A DNA stretch of 64,000 bases from Hemicentrotus pulcherrimus (GCA_003118195.1 BEXV01000491.1:50896-114895), one strand, 5' to 3'; shown: positions 1-11,226, numbered from the stretch's first letter. The notes: a model not told the origin generated them from the letters alone. Translations and numbers: made by a program.

Positions 1-2500
1 GGGGGGGGGGAAGAATCAAATTAGTGAGCTCTCGTTTGCCATTCATATCAAGGTTGACTTTTAAAGGTGCACTAGGGCATTATGGGAGCGCCGCCTAATG
101 GACCAGTTCACATATGTGTTCAAAGACATGGAGGTGTCTAACTCAAAGTGCCAGGAGATTAAATCTCATGTCATTTGTAAAGAAGTTATTGTATTTTATT
201 TGTACAACTTAGTTTTGGAGGCCCCTGGTTGGCGGTGTGTATAATCTCAAATAGCATCTTAAATGAGAATAGGCCTTTATAGTCAGAAGGTTCATATAAG
301 TTGTATGTATGTCCGAACATCTTTTGCACAAGCATGACAAATAGACTGGGCTGTAGACAATTTCCCCCTTCAATTTTTTACAAACTTTTTTTTGATGGAC
401 TACTACGGATGTAAAAACTTCCACCAGTGCATTGTAAAGTAAAAAGATCTTGAAAACAATGTTTAAAAACTAAAAAGGGGCCCTTGAGCATTAAATTAGA
501 TGACATCTCATTTTATCCTGTCTTATGCAAACAAAGGTGAGTTTTTTGGGAAGAGGAATGCATAAACTTGTTTGAGTCCATATGTGAAGTGGTCTCTTTT
601 GCAGCACAGTATAATTTTGATTTGATTAGTAATTACCAGCCAGCACACAGGAGCACTCTCTATGGAATCAAATCATATGTATCCAAATGAAGTCACTGGT
701 ATTATACAAGTACATCAGTCACACAGCTAAACCATCTCAAAACGATCTCAAAATTGACTGATTCTTGGCCATTGGGGGCAGTGTAATCATCTGATCGGTC
801 GAGTGTCAGTCTGGGGTCGGTCTTTGGGTGTGACCGGGGCATTACCAAGGCTTGTCTGATGAGGAATATATTCTGTCGGAGTAGGTAATGGTACAAAGTT
901 ATCAAACACTGAAATATATTAACCTTCTTGTCAACATTCATCAATGTCTCTTATCAAAAGTCATCTTTAAAAGTGCAAGAAAATGATGCTTTCTCTTCTC
1001 CAGTTCTCAAAACCTTGCTACGAAAAAGAAGATTCACTAAATTTTGATCCTTTTTCTTCAAAGTATCTTATCTAATATCTAGGAAGAGGATATAAGAGTG
1101 GTAAACCAAAGCCGTGTATCTTTGAGTGAAAATTAAAAGTCACAGAAATCAAATTAACTAATAATTCATATCATTAGGATTATTCTATCATTATACCATG
1201 GCCATTTTCTAAAGTAGAAAGCTGATTAATCAAAATATTTTACTATATTCGACTACTCATTTGCCAAAGACAAATGTACATTCAAATTTGAAGTTTTTCC
1301 AGTTTTCATGTTAGAACGACCCCCTTTAAAAGATGGCATATGGGTGGACCTTGGAAGGGCAATTGCAAATATGTACAGAGATATAAATCAAGATGAAATT
1401 GTTCCACTTGATAACTTACACGTTAGTAACACACTTTGATTTCATAAATCAGACGCTGAGATATGAAGGCGTTCACTCCTACCCTTCAACACTGGTTTCA
1501 TTGTACATGTATGCCTGGCAGAAAAGCATAAACAGATCATCTGTGATGTTTGATTTATGTAGAAAACTTGCACTTCTTATCAGTTGAATTTACAAAAGGA
1601 GAGTAAAAGGCATTATGTAGATACTGGCAAAAAAGTGAAAGATTAACAGTCAAACCTTGGAATGCATCTCACATTGTATAACTGTTGTTCACACATGAAC
1701 ATAGACCATTCCATGAGATAAAAGACACACGGTTTCACCCCCTTAGGACGAGCTTGTTCATAATGTAAGAAGAAGCAAACTGCCATGATTTGTTAAAACG
1801 TGTAAAGGAAATATGGCAACTGTGCAAAATACAGGTCCCACACATTTTCACTGAATATTGAGTCATAAGATACAGATATATGTGAAGCATAGTATCACAA
1901 TTCTACTTCATTACAAAAATAGAATTTGAAAAACCTGTGATTTACCGTATTACATCTGAACAGGGCTTCATGGCATTTGACACAAGTTATAATCATGGGC
2001 AATAAACATTCACCCAGTTGGTCTGCAGAAATGGCGATCAGTATTCATGGTTTATTTAGTAGTATAACTAATAATAGGGTGGGCTAGTAAATCATGGGTA
2101 ATAAATTAAAGGACAATATACATGAACATCCATGGCGAACTTTGTAGAAGCAGTTCATAGAAATCCACTGAGTGAAATTTTTAGAGGAATTAAAAAAGCC
2201 AAATCTCGATAAGACTTGCATATTTTTTTACCTCACAACCCTCAAATGTCAAACCAAAACACCACCAGAACCACCAGCCCATTGTTTACAAATCTGGATT
2301 AAATTTATTAATAGAAACTCTAATTTAGAAATAACTGGAGTACTAAAAAATGCCATCTTAATGCATACAGAGTCACAACAATGGGGCACAAAATATCTTC
2401 TGCTAAAAATACATTTAACACCATCAACTAAAACATCACTGACAAATTCCAAAATACCCTTTGAACACATACCAGCAAAATCGAATGTTTTAAAAATTGA
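1..2500. other. Gene-free AT-rich stretch
   Basis: The window opens with a run of ten G. The rest is AT-rich DNA with frequent stops in all frames. A patch at about 740-860 is richer in GC and holds GGTCGGT/GTGTGACC-like words that may belong to an old inverted repeat, but I cannot fix its ends. No exon with a reading frame and splice sites was recognised. If the minus-strand gene continues past 7038, this is intron or contains exons too short for me to see. Confidence 0.5.
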
Positions 2501-2509
2501 ATTTCATCT

Positions 2510-2640
2510 AAAAATAACTCTTCCGATGAGACTGGTCATGGCGCTCATCAGTTTCCGTTTATTTAATACTGTGTGTGTAATTAGCACTCCGCTCTCATTA
2601 GCTTAAATTTGCAGAGCACACGGAATCCCGTTGAGGGCAA
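2510..2640. promoter_or_regulatory. Candidate conserved non-coding element
   Basis: A 130-bp patch differs from its AT-rich surroundings. It has a TAATTAG homeodomain-type core, TTTATTTAAT and TCATTAGCTTAAATTTGC, followed by TCATTAATTCGG. Stops occur in all frames. The packing of homeodomain-like words is typical of animal enhancers, but no comparison was possible. A (GA)n microsatellite follows at 2683-2716. Confidence 0.25.
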
Positions 2641-2679
2641 ACAAATCATTAATTCGGGAGAGCATGCAAAGGGATGAGG

Positions 2680-2682
<3 letters not shown>

Positions 2683-2716
<34 letters not shown>
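2683..2716 (+). repeat. (GA)n microsatellite
   Basis: An uninterrupted run of about 17 GA dinucleotides, flanked by further purine-rich sequence. Confidence 0.9.
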
Positions 2717-2720
<4 letters not shown>

Positions 2721-2819
2721 AATGGGCTTTCAGGCTGAATTGCTCTCAATAACACAGAGAGGGAGGCATCGATTCGTGTCGTGATGTTGTGCAATGGAAT
2801 GAATTAGAAGGGGATTTAC

Positions 2820-4600
2820 AAAATGTTAGGGGGAGGCAATATGGCAATTGTGCTGTGGAGATGTTGCCAATTGGGGATGTTGGCGATGACGTTCTCCTTT
2901 AGCGGAAAAGCCCCAGGATTGATCAGCTTTTCTTAAAGTAACTTTTCTGAGAACCCTGAACAATGAAAATTTATATCCACGATTGAATTTTAATGCCTGC
3001 GGTTATTGCATCACAGAGTAGATTGATTTTTAAACTGTCTCCTTATTTAAGAGATTTTTTTTTAAATTCTAAATAGAGCCAGATGAAATAGGGAAACAAT
3101 GACTGCCTTAGGATTATTTTCATTCAAAGAAATATTGACTGTTGAGGGTCGGAGGGTTTGTACTGAAGTACATCAGTTAAGACCCTTCTGGCTCCAAATA
3201 GACCAAATATTGCCTGCTGAGAGCCAGAAGGGCATTCATGCTCTGTGAAAGTATATGAGTTGATGCCCTTCCCACTTACACCATATGATTCTTTGAAGAA
3301 TATTATTTAATCTTTAAAATATTTTTGCGAAGCATGCTACCCCTAAATTTATTATTTCCAAAGGTTGTTGTTCCACAATGGATAAAGTGATCTCAAAGTA
3401 TATAAGTTTTATGTTGCCTGTTGATAGCCAGAAGGGCGTTAATTCCGTTTTAAAGAATACGGTTCAAGGCCCTTATGGCTCTAAACAAACAATGTTCTAA
3501 CCTTGACAACACCATCTTCACCTCAATTAGAACTTACAAGGGAAAATCATTACAAAATATATCTCTCTTAATACTTTGGCTTTCCTGTATGTTCAACTCA
3601 AAATACCAGCTGCAAATTTTAAAAGCATGAACAAAAATTCTCTAATGCCTCAGTCACAACGCCGAACCGTCTTCATTCAGACTAATTCTCAGCAGGTGAT
3701 ATTATTTGCTGAGAGCAGAATCAGCAATTACTTGTTTGATTGTACATTTAGTTAATAATTTTTGGCTCCCGATCCGAAACAGATATATGACTCATAAAAT
3801 CTAAATTTCAAGGTATTCCATGCTTTCTTGGAAGAGGAAAAAGCTAAACCTGCTCAGAATCATAATGACATCAGTCCAGATTGTCTTCGATTTGAAGCAA
3901 TTCAAGTTTTAGTCTCACTAGAAGACTTAACAGCACCAAAATTCCTGTTGTTAATATTCTTATCATTATTTAAAACCTTTGTCAGGATGATAGTGGTTGT
4001 TTAGATTTCTATATCTAATACAATCGCCCTTTTAACGGAAGTCTGATCACTGGAGGATAGTGTAGTATGCACAGGGCTTAGGCCTTGAAGACAAGCCAAC
4101 GAAAACAACATAAACATGTTTTTCTGACATCTTATTGTTCTTTTGTTGGCTTTGTTTTCTTTCTCAAAACCACCTCTAGTCTCTGTTTTGCAAAGCATAT
4201 TTATTTGTTCTGAAATCAGGTCACTCATTCAATGCAAATCACATTCCAGAGTGCCAGGATGGAGAGAAATAAGTTACATGAACGACAACTTGATATACAT
4301 TCGTCACCTCAAAACAACCCCGCCCCCAATATGAATATCCTTCTAGACATGTCGATCTGCGCATTTTGTGCTGTATCAAATAATAGTGACAAATAAATTA
4401 ATACATTTTTGTTCTCCATGAGCTCTTTCAGCTTTTGTTAAGAAACAAACAAGCAAAATATAATATACCTGTTTTTATGCAGTTTCTATGCAGAAAAATT
4501 TGTATTTACCATTTTACCAGAGCTCATTTCAATGCAGTTTCAATGCTTCAAGTTTTTAGAGCACTTCTGGAGATTTTAAGAGAGAACTACATATACCTCA
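2820..4600. other. Gene-free stretch with short foldback repeats
   Basis: No coding exon is visible. Two copies of a short foldback family lie at about 3133-3275 and 3413-3490. Each pairs GAGAGCCAGAAGGGC-type words with GCCCTTCTGGCTC-type words around a loop. Related partial copies occur near 5028, 24296, 26102 and 61090. Each is about 75-140 bp and non-coding. Confidence 0.45.
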
Positions 4601-4614
4601 CCACCCATGTATAT

Positions 4615-4810
4615 ATACAGTCAAACCTGCTTTAGTGACCACCTGTCTACAAAGACCACCTGTCTTCAAAGGCCACATTTGTTGTCTCCCTTGAAAATGG
4701 TTTCTCATTGAATCATTTACTAAAGGAACCTGTCTACAAAGACCACCTGTCTGCAAAGGCCACTTTTTGTTTTTCCCTTGGGTGGTCACTATAGACAGGT
4801 TTGACTGTAT
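4615..4810. mobile_element. MITE, family A (ACAGTCAAACCTG ends)
   Basis: A 196-bp non-coding inverted-repeat element. The left end reads ATACAGTCAAACCTG and the right end is its complement, CAGGTTTGACTGTAT. The interior repeats the phrase GACCACCTGTCT several times, so subterminal words echo the ends. Other copies are at 5604-5713 and 29641-29895. No transposase is present. Confidence 0.75.
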
Positions 4811-5065
4811 GTATCTTTTCCACAAGGTCAAACCCTGGTTAGCCAGATACAATCTTTCTGCTTGGATCTTGGTGAGATATGAAAGTAGTTTATTTTTCAA
4901 TGACATGTATCTAATGAATTGTAACCCTTTTTTGAGCAACCAGCAAATCATGTTAGCATTCACTAGCGTTACAACAAGACAGATTCAGAGGAAATCCACC
5001 TGATTAAATTTCCTGAAAATACAACAACCGTCTGTTGAGAGCCAGAAGTGCGTTATCTCCTATAC

Positions 5066-5452
5066 TTAAAGGGATCCAGTAACTTTGTTCTCAGATTCTG
5101 AAACAAAGTTCTGGATTTAGCTCATGATCCAATGATTATTATAAACCTTTAGGTCAGTCAGGAACCCCATGACTTTTACAAGCCGATCGCCTGCCTGATT
5201 ATCAAGATATTTATGATTGGAATTACAAATTTTGAAAACCATTCACCAACGGTTTTCATAACACTACAGTCTATTGGAGAAAACGAGTACGGTAAAACCG
5301 GTCACTAAAAGTTTTTTACTTCTTTTGAGGCACTTCTTGATCATTTTGGAGCGCATTATTTTTTAGGGCTTCAATATTACACCCTATCACAGACACTGAT
5401 AACACGTAGGGCCGTGTATCTCAGATTTAACATTGTTACACGATCCCTTTAA
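5066..5452. mobile_element. MITE, family B (TTAAAGGGATC ends), copy 1
   Basis: A 387-bp element starting TTAAAGGGATCCAGTAAC and ending CGATCCCTTTAA, so its termini are inverted repeats. The interior shares long stretches with 14443-14812 (opposite orientation) and 61770-62151, for example CAAGCCGATCGCC and GATAACACGTAGGGCC. Non-coding. Confidence 0.8.
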
Positions 5453-5603
5453 CCACAGAGTTTACACCCTTCTAGATGCCTAAGTTGGATATCAGTGTAA
5501 TGTTAAGACCTTTAAAGACAGGGGTTGCTGACAGAACCATGATAGGTCAAGATATGAGACAATTCTTTCTGACTTTAATCTTGATAAGAAAGTCTGAAAG
5601 TAG

Positions 5604-5713
5604 TACAGTCAAACCTGTCTATTAAGGTTACCACCCCAAGGGAAACACAAAGAGTGACCACTGTAGACAGGTGGCTTTTGTAGAGAGGTTGCCACTCAGA
5701 CAGGTTTGACTCT
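5604..5713. mobile_element. MITE, family A, short copy
   Basis: A 110-bp internally shortened relative of the element at 4615-4810, with ends ACAGTCAAACCTGTCT and AGACAGGTTTGACT. Confidence 0.75.
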
Positions 5714-6612
5714 ATATGCATCGGTGCTTTTTATCATGCCATTTCAACTGATTAGCACAGTCAATTGTTTTATAAAGTAATAGACAGACATTGTTGATGA
5801 AACCACAACAAATACAATAGAGATCAAATACAAGATAATTCAACCTGTTTAGATCTAAGGGAGATATGAATGTAGAACACATATCAAAGATACGTTTTGC
5901 AATTTCTTTCATAACATTTGAAAGGTCATGTAAGCTGATTAGCATATTCCCTGATATGAATATGGTAATAGACAGGCGTTGCTGCAGCCTTAATGAGTGA
6001 AAAGATGTTCCATATCAAGCAGTTTAGATCTAGAGTAGATATGAATGTAGTATCAGTGTGGTTATCAGAGTTCTTCATGATTTAAAGGGATATGAAAGGG
6101 AACTTTCACTCTAAATAACATGTCAAAATGTGCACAGGTACATGTACCTTTTTATTTAGGACACCCAATCACCAGAGAATTTGATAACATTATATCCATA
6201 TATCTTGTGTTTTTGATACCTTTAACACGATACACGCATAACATGGCGAGTGATGAAGACAAAAATACCCTTTTTTACACGTTTTCATGTATACTGCTGA
6301 TGACCTTAAATGAGACATATCCTGGGGGTTAGACAATAATTGAGACAGTAAATGTCTGTTTGGTATGTGTACAGCATGATGAGATTCATCAAATGTATTC
6401 ATCTATCAAACATGCAGGGGTTGCATGACAAATACAGCACAAATCTGCTGAAAATTGGAAAATGAATATTGAATGAATGTTTGTTTATGGAATGAGTGTA
6501 ATTGAAGTGTGATTATAATTCTAAAATCAGCTTCACATGTGTCTGCTTTCACCAAAACTGGACACGCACATCGACGCATCCACTTACGCATATTGGGATT
6601 ACCCCAGTAGGA
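5714..6612. other. Gene-free stretch
   Basis: AT-rich sequence with no repeat end, splice-flanked exon or recognisable motif that I could support. Confidence 0.4.
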
Positions 6613-6862
6613 AGCCCACGACACTGACAGCCCACAAGACCGAAAGTCCACAAGACTGACAAAGAAATAAATGGAGGAAGAGTGAAAAATGGCTGTTTAG
6701 TGGGCTGCCGGTCTCACCATGGACCTTCATAGTAGGTCTATGGTCTCATCAGTCTAGTGTATCCTCTGAAAAGTGGCTACAAGGCCCACAAGACCAGCAT
6801 TATGTTGAGCTGTCGGTCTTATGGGCTGACGATCTAGAGGGTTGTGGGTGTCATCGCCTGTA
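6613..6862. repeat. Inverted-repeat element with CCCACAAGACCGA words
   Basis: The phrase (G/C)CCCACAAGACCGA recurs near the left side, and its complement (GTCGGTCTTATGGGC) recurs near the right side, giving a ~250-bp imperfect foldback. It looks like an aged MITE. Exact ends and target duplication are unclear. It lies between window start and the exon ending at 7038, inside the presumed intron. Confidence 0.4.
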
Positions 6863-7037
6863 ACTGTGGTTATGGCTACAATGGTCTTGAACCATATCAA
6901 AGTTTTGTCAAGATTAAAATTTTAATTTTGCTGAAAGCCAAAATGATATGACACAAGGTAGCCCTCAAAGCTCTCAATAAACGAGGAATCAGAAAAACAC
7001 TGAACAGATACAAAAAACAACATGCTTCACGTCTTAC

Positions 7038-8411
7038 CGTTAAATTGACCTTTGACATAGTAGCATCGTCCTCTGATTCTGGGTGGGGTCCTGAATGTAA
7101 TATTCCACTGGTATCTCCAAGAAAATTAGCACTCTCACCATATTCTCTTTCTTTATCAATCCCAACATCAGGTATATCCACACTTAAATCCTTGTCAAAT
7201 AAATCCTCAGGTTTGACCAACGGAACAGGGGGATGCACAATGTCAGAGTCATCGGATGTCTTACAAGCTCCAAGTTCTCTGTTATTTGTTTTGTCCTGTG
7301 CCACCTGAATGGGACATTCTGTATGCATTCCTATATCTGAGGTGGAAGAATGTTCATCCTGACAAGCCGAGATGCCATCCGAAGTGACATTGATGTATTC
7401 TACTTTAGCATCGGGTACCCATATTGCATGTATCATTTCTGGATGGGAGTCACTGTCAGTTCCGCCCAAGGATGTAATACTACTTATACTACCACCCTTC
7501 TCTTGTGGGGTAAGGTCTCTGCCTTGATCTAAACCATTTGTAGGACTAGATGATTTCTCTGGAGACTGAGTTGGTCCTTTGACAGTATCTGTATCCGTCT
7601 CTCCCACGTTATGGTCGATTATCACACACGTTGTTTTATCTGGTAATTTCTTGGATGTACTTTGGGATTGTCTATGGTCTGTCATTACAATGTCATGTCT
7701 TTCCTGCTTTGGTCCTTGTGGTACTTCACCACATGCTACATCCTGTGACTTGACTATGTCTACTATGCAACAATTCTCATTATTATCCAGTGGCTGATCC
7801 TTGCTCATTACAGCATTTCCAGAATGCCTTTGCTGGGAATCTATAGTCCTATCAATGTCATCAAGAGTTTGTGGGTGTCCTAATCGAACAACCTCAAGAC
7901 TTGCCATTTGAAGACCTGAAGGATTATTGCTTTGTCCATCATCAGCCTCCGTCTTTAAACCTCTTGAACCATCAGACTCTTGGCCTATGGTAATTTTCTC
8001 CTTTAGTTGTCCGTCCATATAAGCCCCGTCGCTGTCATCCCGACATTCTCCACGATAATCCCTTATTGCTTTGATCACTATGTTATCCACAAGTTTTTGA
8101 GCGAAGGTCTCCAGACTGCAGCAGCTGGAGTGGCAGAGGCTTCCAACACCAAGACCACATGATGCGCAGTTCAGAGTCTTAAGAAAGTCGTCTTGTACTT
8201 CTGTTACAGGCCTCATTGCACTGCTCCCTACTTGGAAAACACCATAGTCTACGCAGGCATCGTGATTTTCAGTGGCACTCCCACAGCCATTTCTCTTCTC
8301 ATTCAAAACATCACCGGTTGGTGCTTTTAGGGTGTCCATTTGGCAACCAGCTTCAGGAACCACCTCCCCAAGAAGTTTCCTATTGCTAGAGTTACTTGTA
8401 CCCTCCATCAT
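7038..8411 (-). CDS. First coding exon of a protein with an A-kinase-anchoring-like helix (possible short RGS3-like isoform)
   Basis: This 458-codon exon is the second longest coding stretch in the window. The start is the ATG at 8411 (a tandem ATG-ATG). An in-frame TGA lies four codons upstream with no AG between, so this is a first coding exon. It leaves through the donor ACG|GTAAGA at 7038/7037 in phase 0. Without splicing, the frame would run to 6897 and add a hydrophobic tail. The protein is acidic, Ser/Thr/Asp-rich and mostly disordered. Residues 82-98 hold a Cys cluster (C82, C85, C93, C97, C98). Residues 100-119 form an amphipathic helix with hydrophobic residues at 100, 103, 104, 107, 108, 111, 112, 115, 116 and 119, matching the PKA regulatory-subunit-binding pattern of AKAPs. 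It lies on the same strand, downstream of the RGS3-like exons. Vertebrate RGS3 has short isoforms with acidic alternative first exons, so this may be such an exon. It could equally be an independent gene. No RGS domain is seen. Confidence 0.7.
8055..8114 (-). other. Predicted PKA-anchoring amphipathic helix (residues 100-119)
   Basis: The segment reads L-E-T-F-A-Q-K-L-V-D-N-I-V-I-K-A-I-R-D-Y. Paired hydrophobic positions every 3-4 residues fit the known AKAP helix that docks on the dimerised regulatory subunits of protein kinase A. The core AQKLVDNIV resembles the optimised RII-binding peptide AKAP-IS, as I recall it. Binding is inferred, not shown. Confidence 0.55.
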
Positions 8412-8420
8412 GATGGAATA

Positions 8421-8465
8421 TCACAAAGCTAGCACGAGCTTCATGAACAAGAGCAAAGACTTCAT
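8421..8465 (-). other. Upstream ORF of 14 codons plus stop
   Basis: An ATG at 8465 opens a reading frame M-K-S-L-L-L-F-M-K-L-V-L-A-L that ends with TGA at 8423-8421, 9 bases before the main ATG at 8411. The peptide is strongly hydrophobic. If this region is 5' UTR, the uORF would be expected to lower or regulate translation of the main frame. Whether the transcript includes 8465 is not known. Confidence 0.45.
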
Positions 8466-8469
8466 CGGT

Positions 8470-10600
8470 CACTCAGCCTTTTGCTAGAAAAGTCTACAAA
8501 GTTATGTCACAAGGATAACATCAGCTGCTAACGAAGCCCAAAATCAACATATATTGATCTGTTAATTGAAAGCATTCCGGCATGTAATCAAGAGTATCAT
8601 CTAGTTCAGAAATGAGACACCTCTGTATATATATTACTAAAGTTTCCTGCACAGTACTTTCCTGAAACAGAAGAAGATATAGCTGTCATTTTATCCAAAG
8701 AAACAGAGTTTTTTTGTACAACTGGCAGCACAATCGATGAATCTGCCAATACAAGTCTTCTCACAAACTTGTGGTGACAGACATGGAGTGAATATGTACA
8801 GGAAAATGTCCTGTTACTAACTGTGCTTACAAATTTAGGTCTTCTATGATAATCACTTCAAGCTGTTCAAGTAGCTTTTTCTTCTTTGTGACGTATTCAG
8901 GAAAAAATATCACAAAGAAGCCATACTTTTCAGACAGACTAATAAACTTTACTTGGGTTTATTTCAGACAATTAAAATCAAATGATCCATAAGAGTTGTG
9001 AGAAGGGCCTTATTTGAGAGAGAACTATGCCATTGAGAACAATCATCATTCCTGGTTTAGTTCAATTGAGTCTAACCTTATTCTTTGAAGAAGTCATTCA
9101 CAAAACGATTTCCAAACCTAATTTTAACAAAGCAGTATATTACTATATGATGTTTACACAACAAAAATCCAATTAGAAAGTGTAAGGCTACAGAGACATC
9201 ATACAACTTATCATTTCCAACGTCAAAAGAAAGGCCGTGGGGTAAATCAAAAGAGTCTCATCATTCTTGAAAAAACCTCATGGTCATAAAGTCTATGCCC
9301 AGCTGACGCGATGGAAAGAGCAATCATCTCCCTGGTTACCAGTAAGTCATAAAATTCTGTTGATGAGGCAACACACTCTGTTTAATCTCTTTGCTGTCTC
9401 TGTACTGCAAAGACACACTGGAAATTTCCATGTCAAAACAAATAAACAGACAATAGGAATTCCTCAAGAAAAAATGAAGACAATGTTTTTTAAACCTAAT
9501 ATGGACCCACCGGAGACATCTGTCACAAAATTAACAAAACAGACGAGCCATTTCACCTCTTACTTATCAAGATACTCAATATATCCAGCTAATATATCCT
9601 ACAATAGAAATCAGAGATGAAAATATGATGAAGATCAAGCATGAAGAGAAGTAAGACCCTGGTGAAATGGCAGTACAAGCTGCTGCAAGGTTCACTCCCA
9701 AAAAGTTCATCAAACAGTTATGAGAAACACTCTACAGATCATCGGCACGTTCACCGTGTTAACCCCTTGGCTACAAGAAGCAGGAGAATCTTACATTAAA
9801 GCCCCATAGGAATGAGAGAATTCCAAAGTCAATGGGTTAAGATTTGACTTCGGGTAGCAATCACAGAGACAGGTGGTCCTACAAAAAGAGCTATATTTGA
9901 ATTGAAATTCCACAACATTTTTTCCAACATCACATACTCAGGTAGAAGTTCCTCTTGACAATGAGCAATAAAATCAAGAAATAAAAATAACAAGGACATA
10001 AAATGTTTTCAAAGTTGTCCAAAATTAATGCAGACCACTTGTTTCCTCAGTGATGAAAATGGAGCAATGCAAGGACAGAATATATTTCTTTCAAGTAAAG
10101 AAGCAATCAACATCAGATGAAAAAGTTATAGATGTTTGAAAGGAAAACTGATCACACCCCTTAATTTCCAAAAAAAAAAAGTTTCAGCATTTAACAAAAT
10201 TACCAATAAAAAATCAAATCCGGGAATTAATAAAAGTCAGATTGAGTCCTTCTTGCCAGCCAAAAGATAACTTTGGTTACTGCATCCCCTTGATACTTTT
10301 ACAAGAAAAATAGGCATATAAACCATAAGCAGGTAATATGGCTAGAGTTTAGGACAATGATGAAGATTTCATACCCTCAGAAGACAATTCTAAAACTGCA
10401 CTGTGTATCTGTCAAAACACATAGTAGTCAGAGCCGCACAAATGAGAGAAATTGCTTTTTATGCTTTGCAAACATTGATCCAGACAATTTTTGTGGGTTC
10501 AAAATTGCACCACAAACACATAACCAAGTATTCAGAGGGGAGACTATGCATCAGCGACAGACGGCCAAATTAAGAATGTTAAAGGCCACCAATGATTAGA
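8470..10600. other. Gene-free stretch upstream of the 8411 start
   Basis: On the minus strand this is the presumed promoter or 5' region of the exon starting at 8411, or intron of the larger gene. It is AT-rich. I saw no clear TATA or initiator that I would defend. One small repeat (9758-9840) is listed separately. Confidence 0.4.
9758..9840. repeat. Short TTAACCC...GGGTTAA repeat, copy 1
   Basis: An ~83-bp segment starting TTAACCCCTTGGCTAC and ending CAATGGGTTAA, so its termini are inverted. It is related to 11980-12060 and 29807-29883. This looks like a tiny non-autonomous element with TTAA-containing ends. Confidence 0.55.
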
Positions 10601-10609
10601 ACACCCCCG

Positions 10610-11060
10610 GACAGTAACTACCATGGATGAGGGTAGCGTGAAACCTCTCATCTGTCTTCTCTTGTGTCTTACGAGTCGTCAGTAAATCACTCCAGGATCT
10701 GCCATTCCAGTCTCGTCTCCCAGCGCGTCTAATTATTCTCCCGCGCAGATGATAAAGAACAAAGTCGTGATTATCAGAAGCGTTAAATGACTTCACCTGC
10801 CCCCGACTGCACCGGAGCTTTGTGGAGCCGAGAAGTGCAGCCTCCCAGTCGTTGAGCGGGATGAAATTGGGGAAGAGAGCAAACAAGATATCCCGTCTGA
10901 CGATCGACCAGGCTCGCTCAACTAACAACGAATCAGACGACACACGTGGATCAAGAATATATTTCCCCTTTCACGTCATAACTTAACAAGGGAGGAGTAC
11001 TCAGTGAGACTAATTATGTTGCGGGCTCTCTCTCGCCTGACGCTCACCAGTATCGTTATC
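10610..11060. promoter_or_regulatory. CpG-rich candidate cis-regulatory island
   Basis: A 450-bp island is much richer in G+C and CpG than its flanks. It packs recognisable binding-site words: AACAAAG (SOX/TCF type), GATAA and TTATCA (GATA type), TCTAATTATT (homeodomain type), ACACGTG (E-box) and TGACGTGAA-like (CRE type, inverse strand near 10973). A 115-codon open frame on the minus strand shows no domain and is probably incidental. It could be an enhancer or an unannotated promoter. Confidence 0.35.
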
Positions 11061-11189
11061 CTCCACTCCTTGTCAATATCAATATAAGTGGATTCATCCA
11101 TTACGTGTTACATCCTAATACTTCCGTTCTCTCTTCCATCAGTATCGATGGTGCTGGTTTCTCCCTCACTTCATACTAGGTACTCACTT

Positions 11190-11191
11190 TC

Positions 11192-11226
<35 letters not shown>

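Noticed and set aside
2172..2606. 144-codon plus-strand open frame
   Set aside because: AT-rich composition, no domain, no splice context. It overlaps the candidate regulatory patch.
10596..10943. 115-codon minus-strand open frame in the CpG island
   Set aside because: No recognisable domain. Stop-poor because of higher GC. Kept only as a regulatory candidate.
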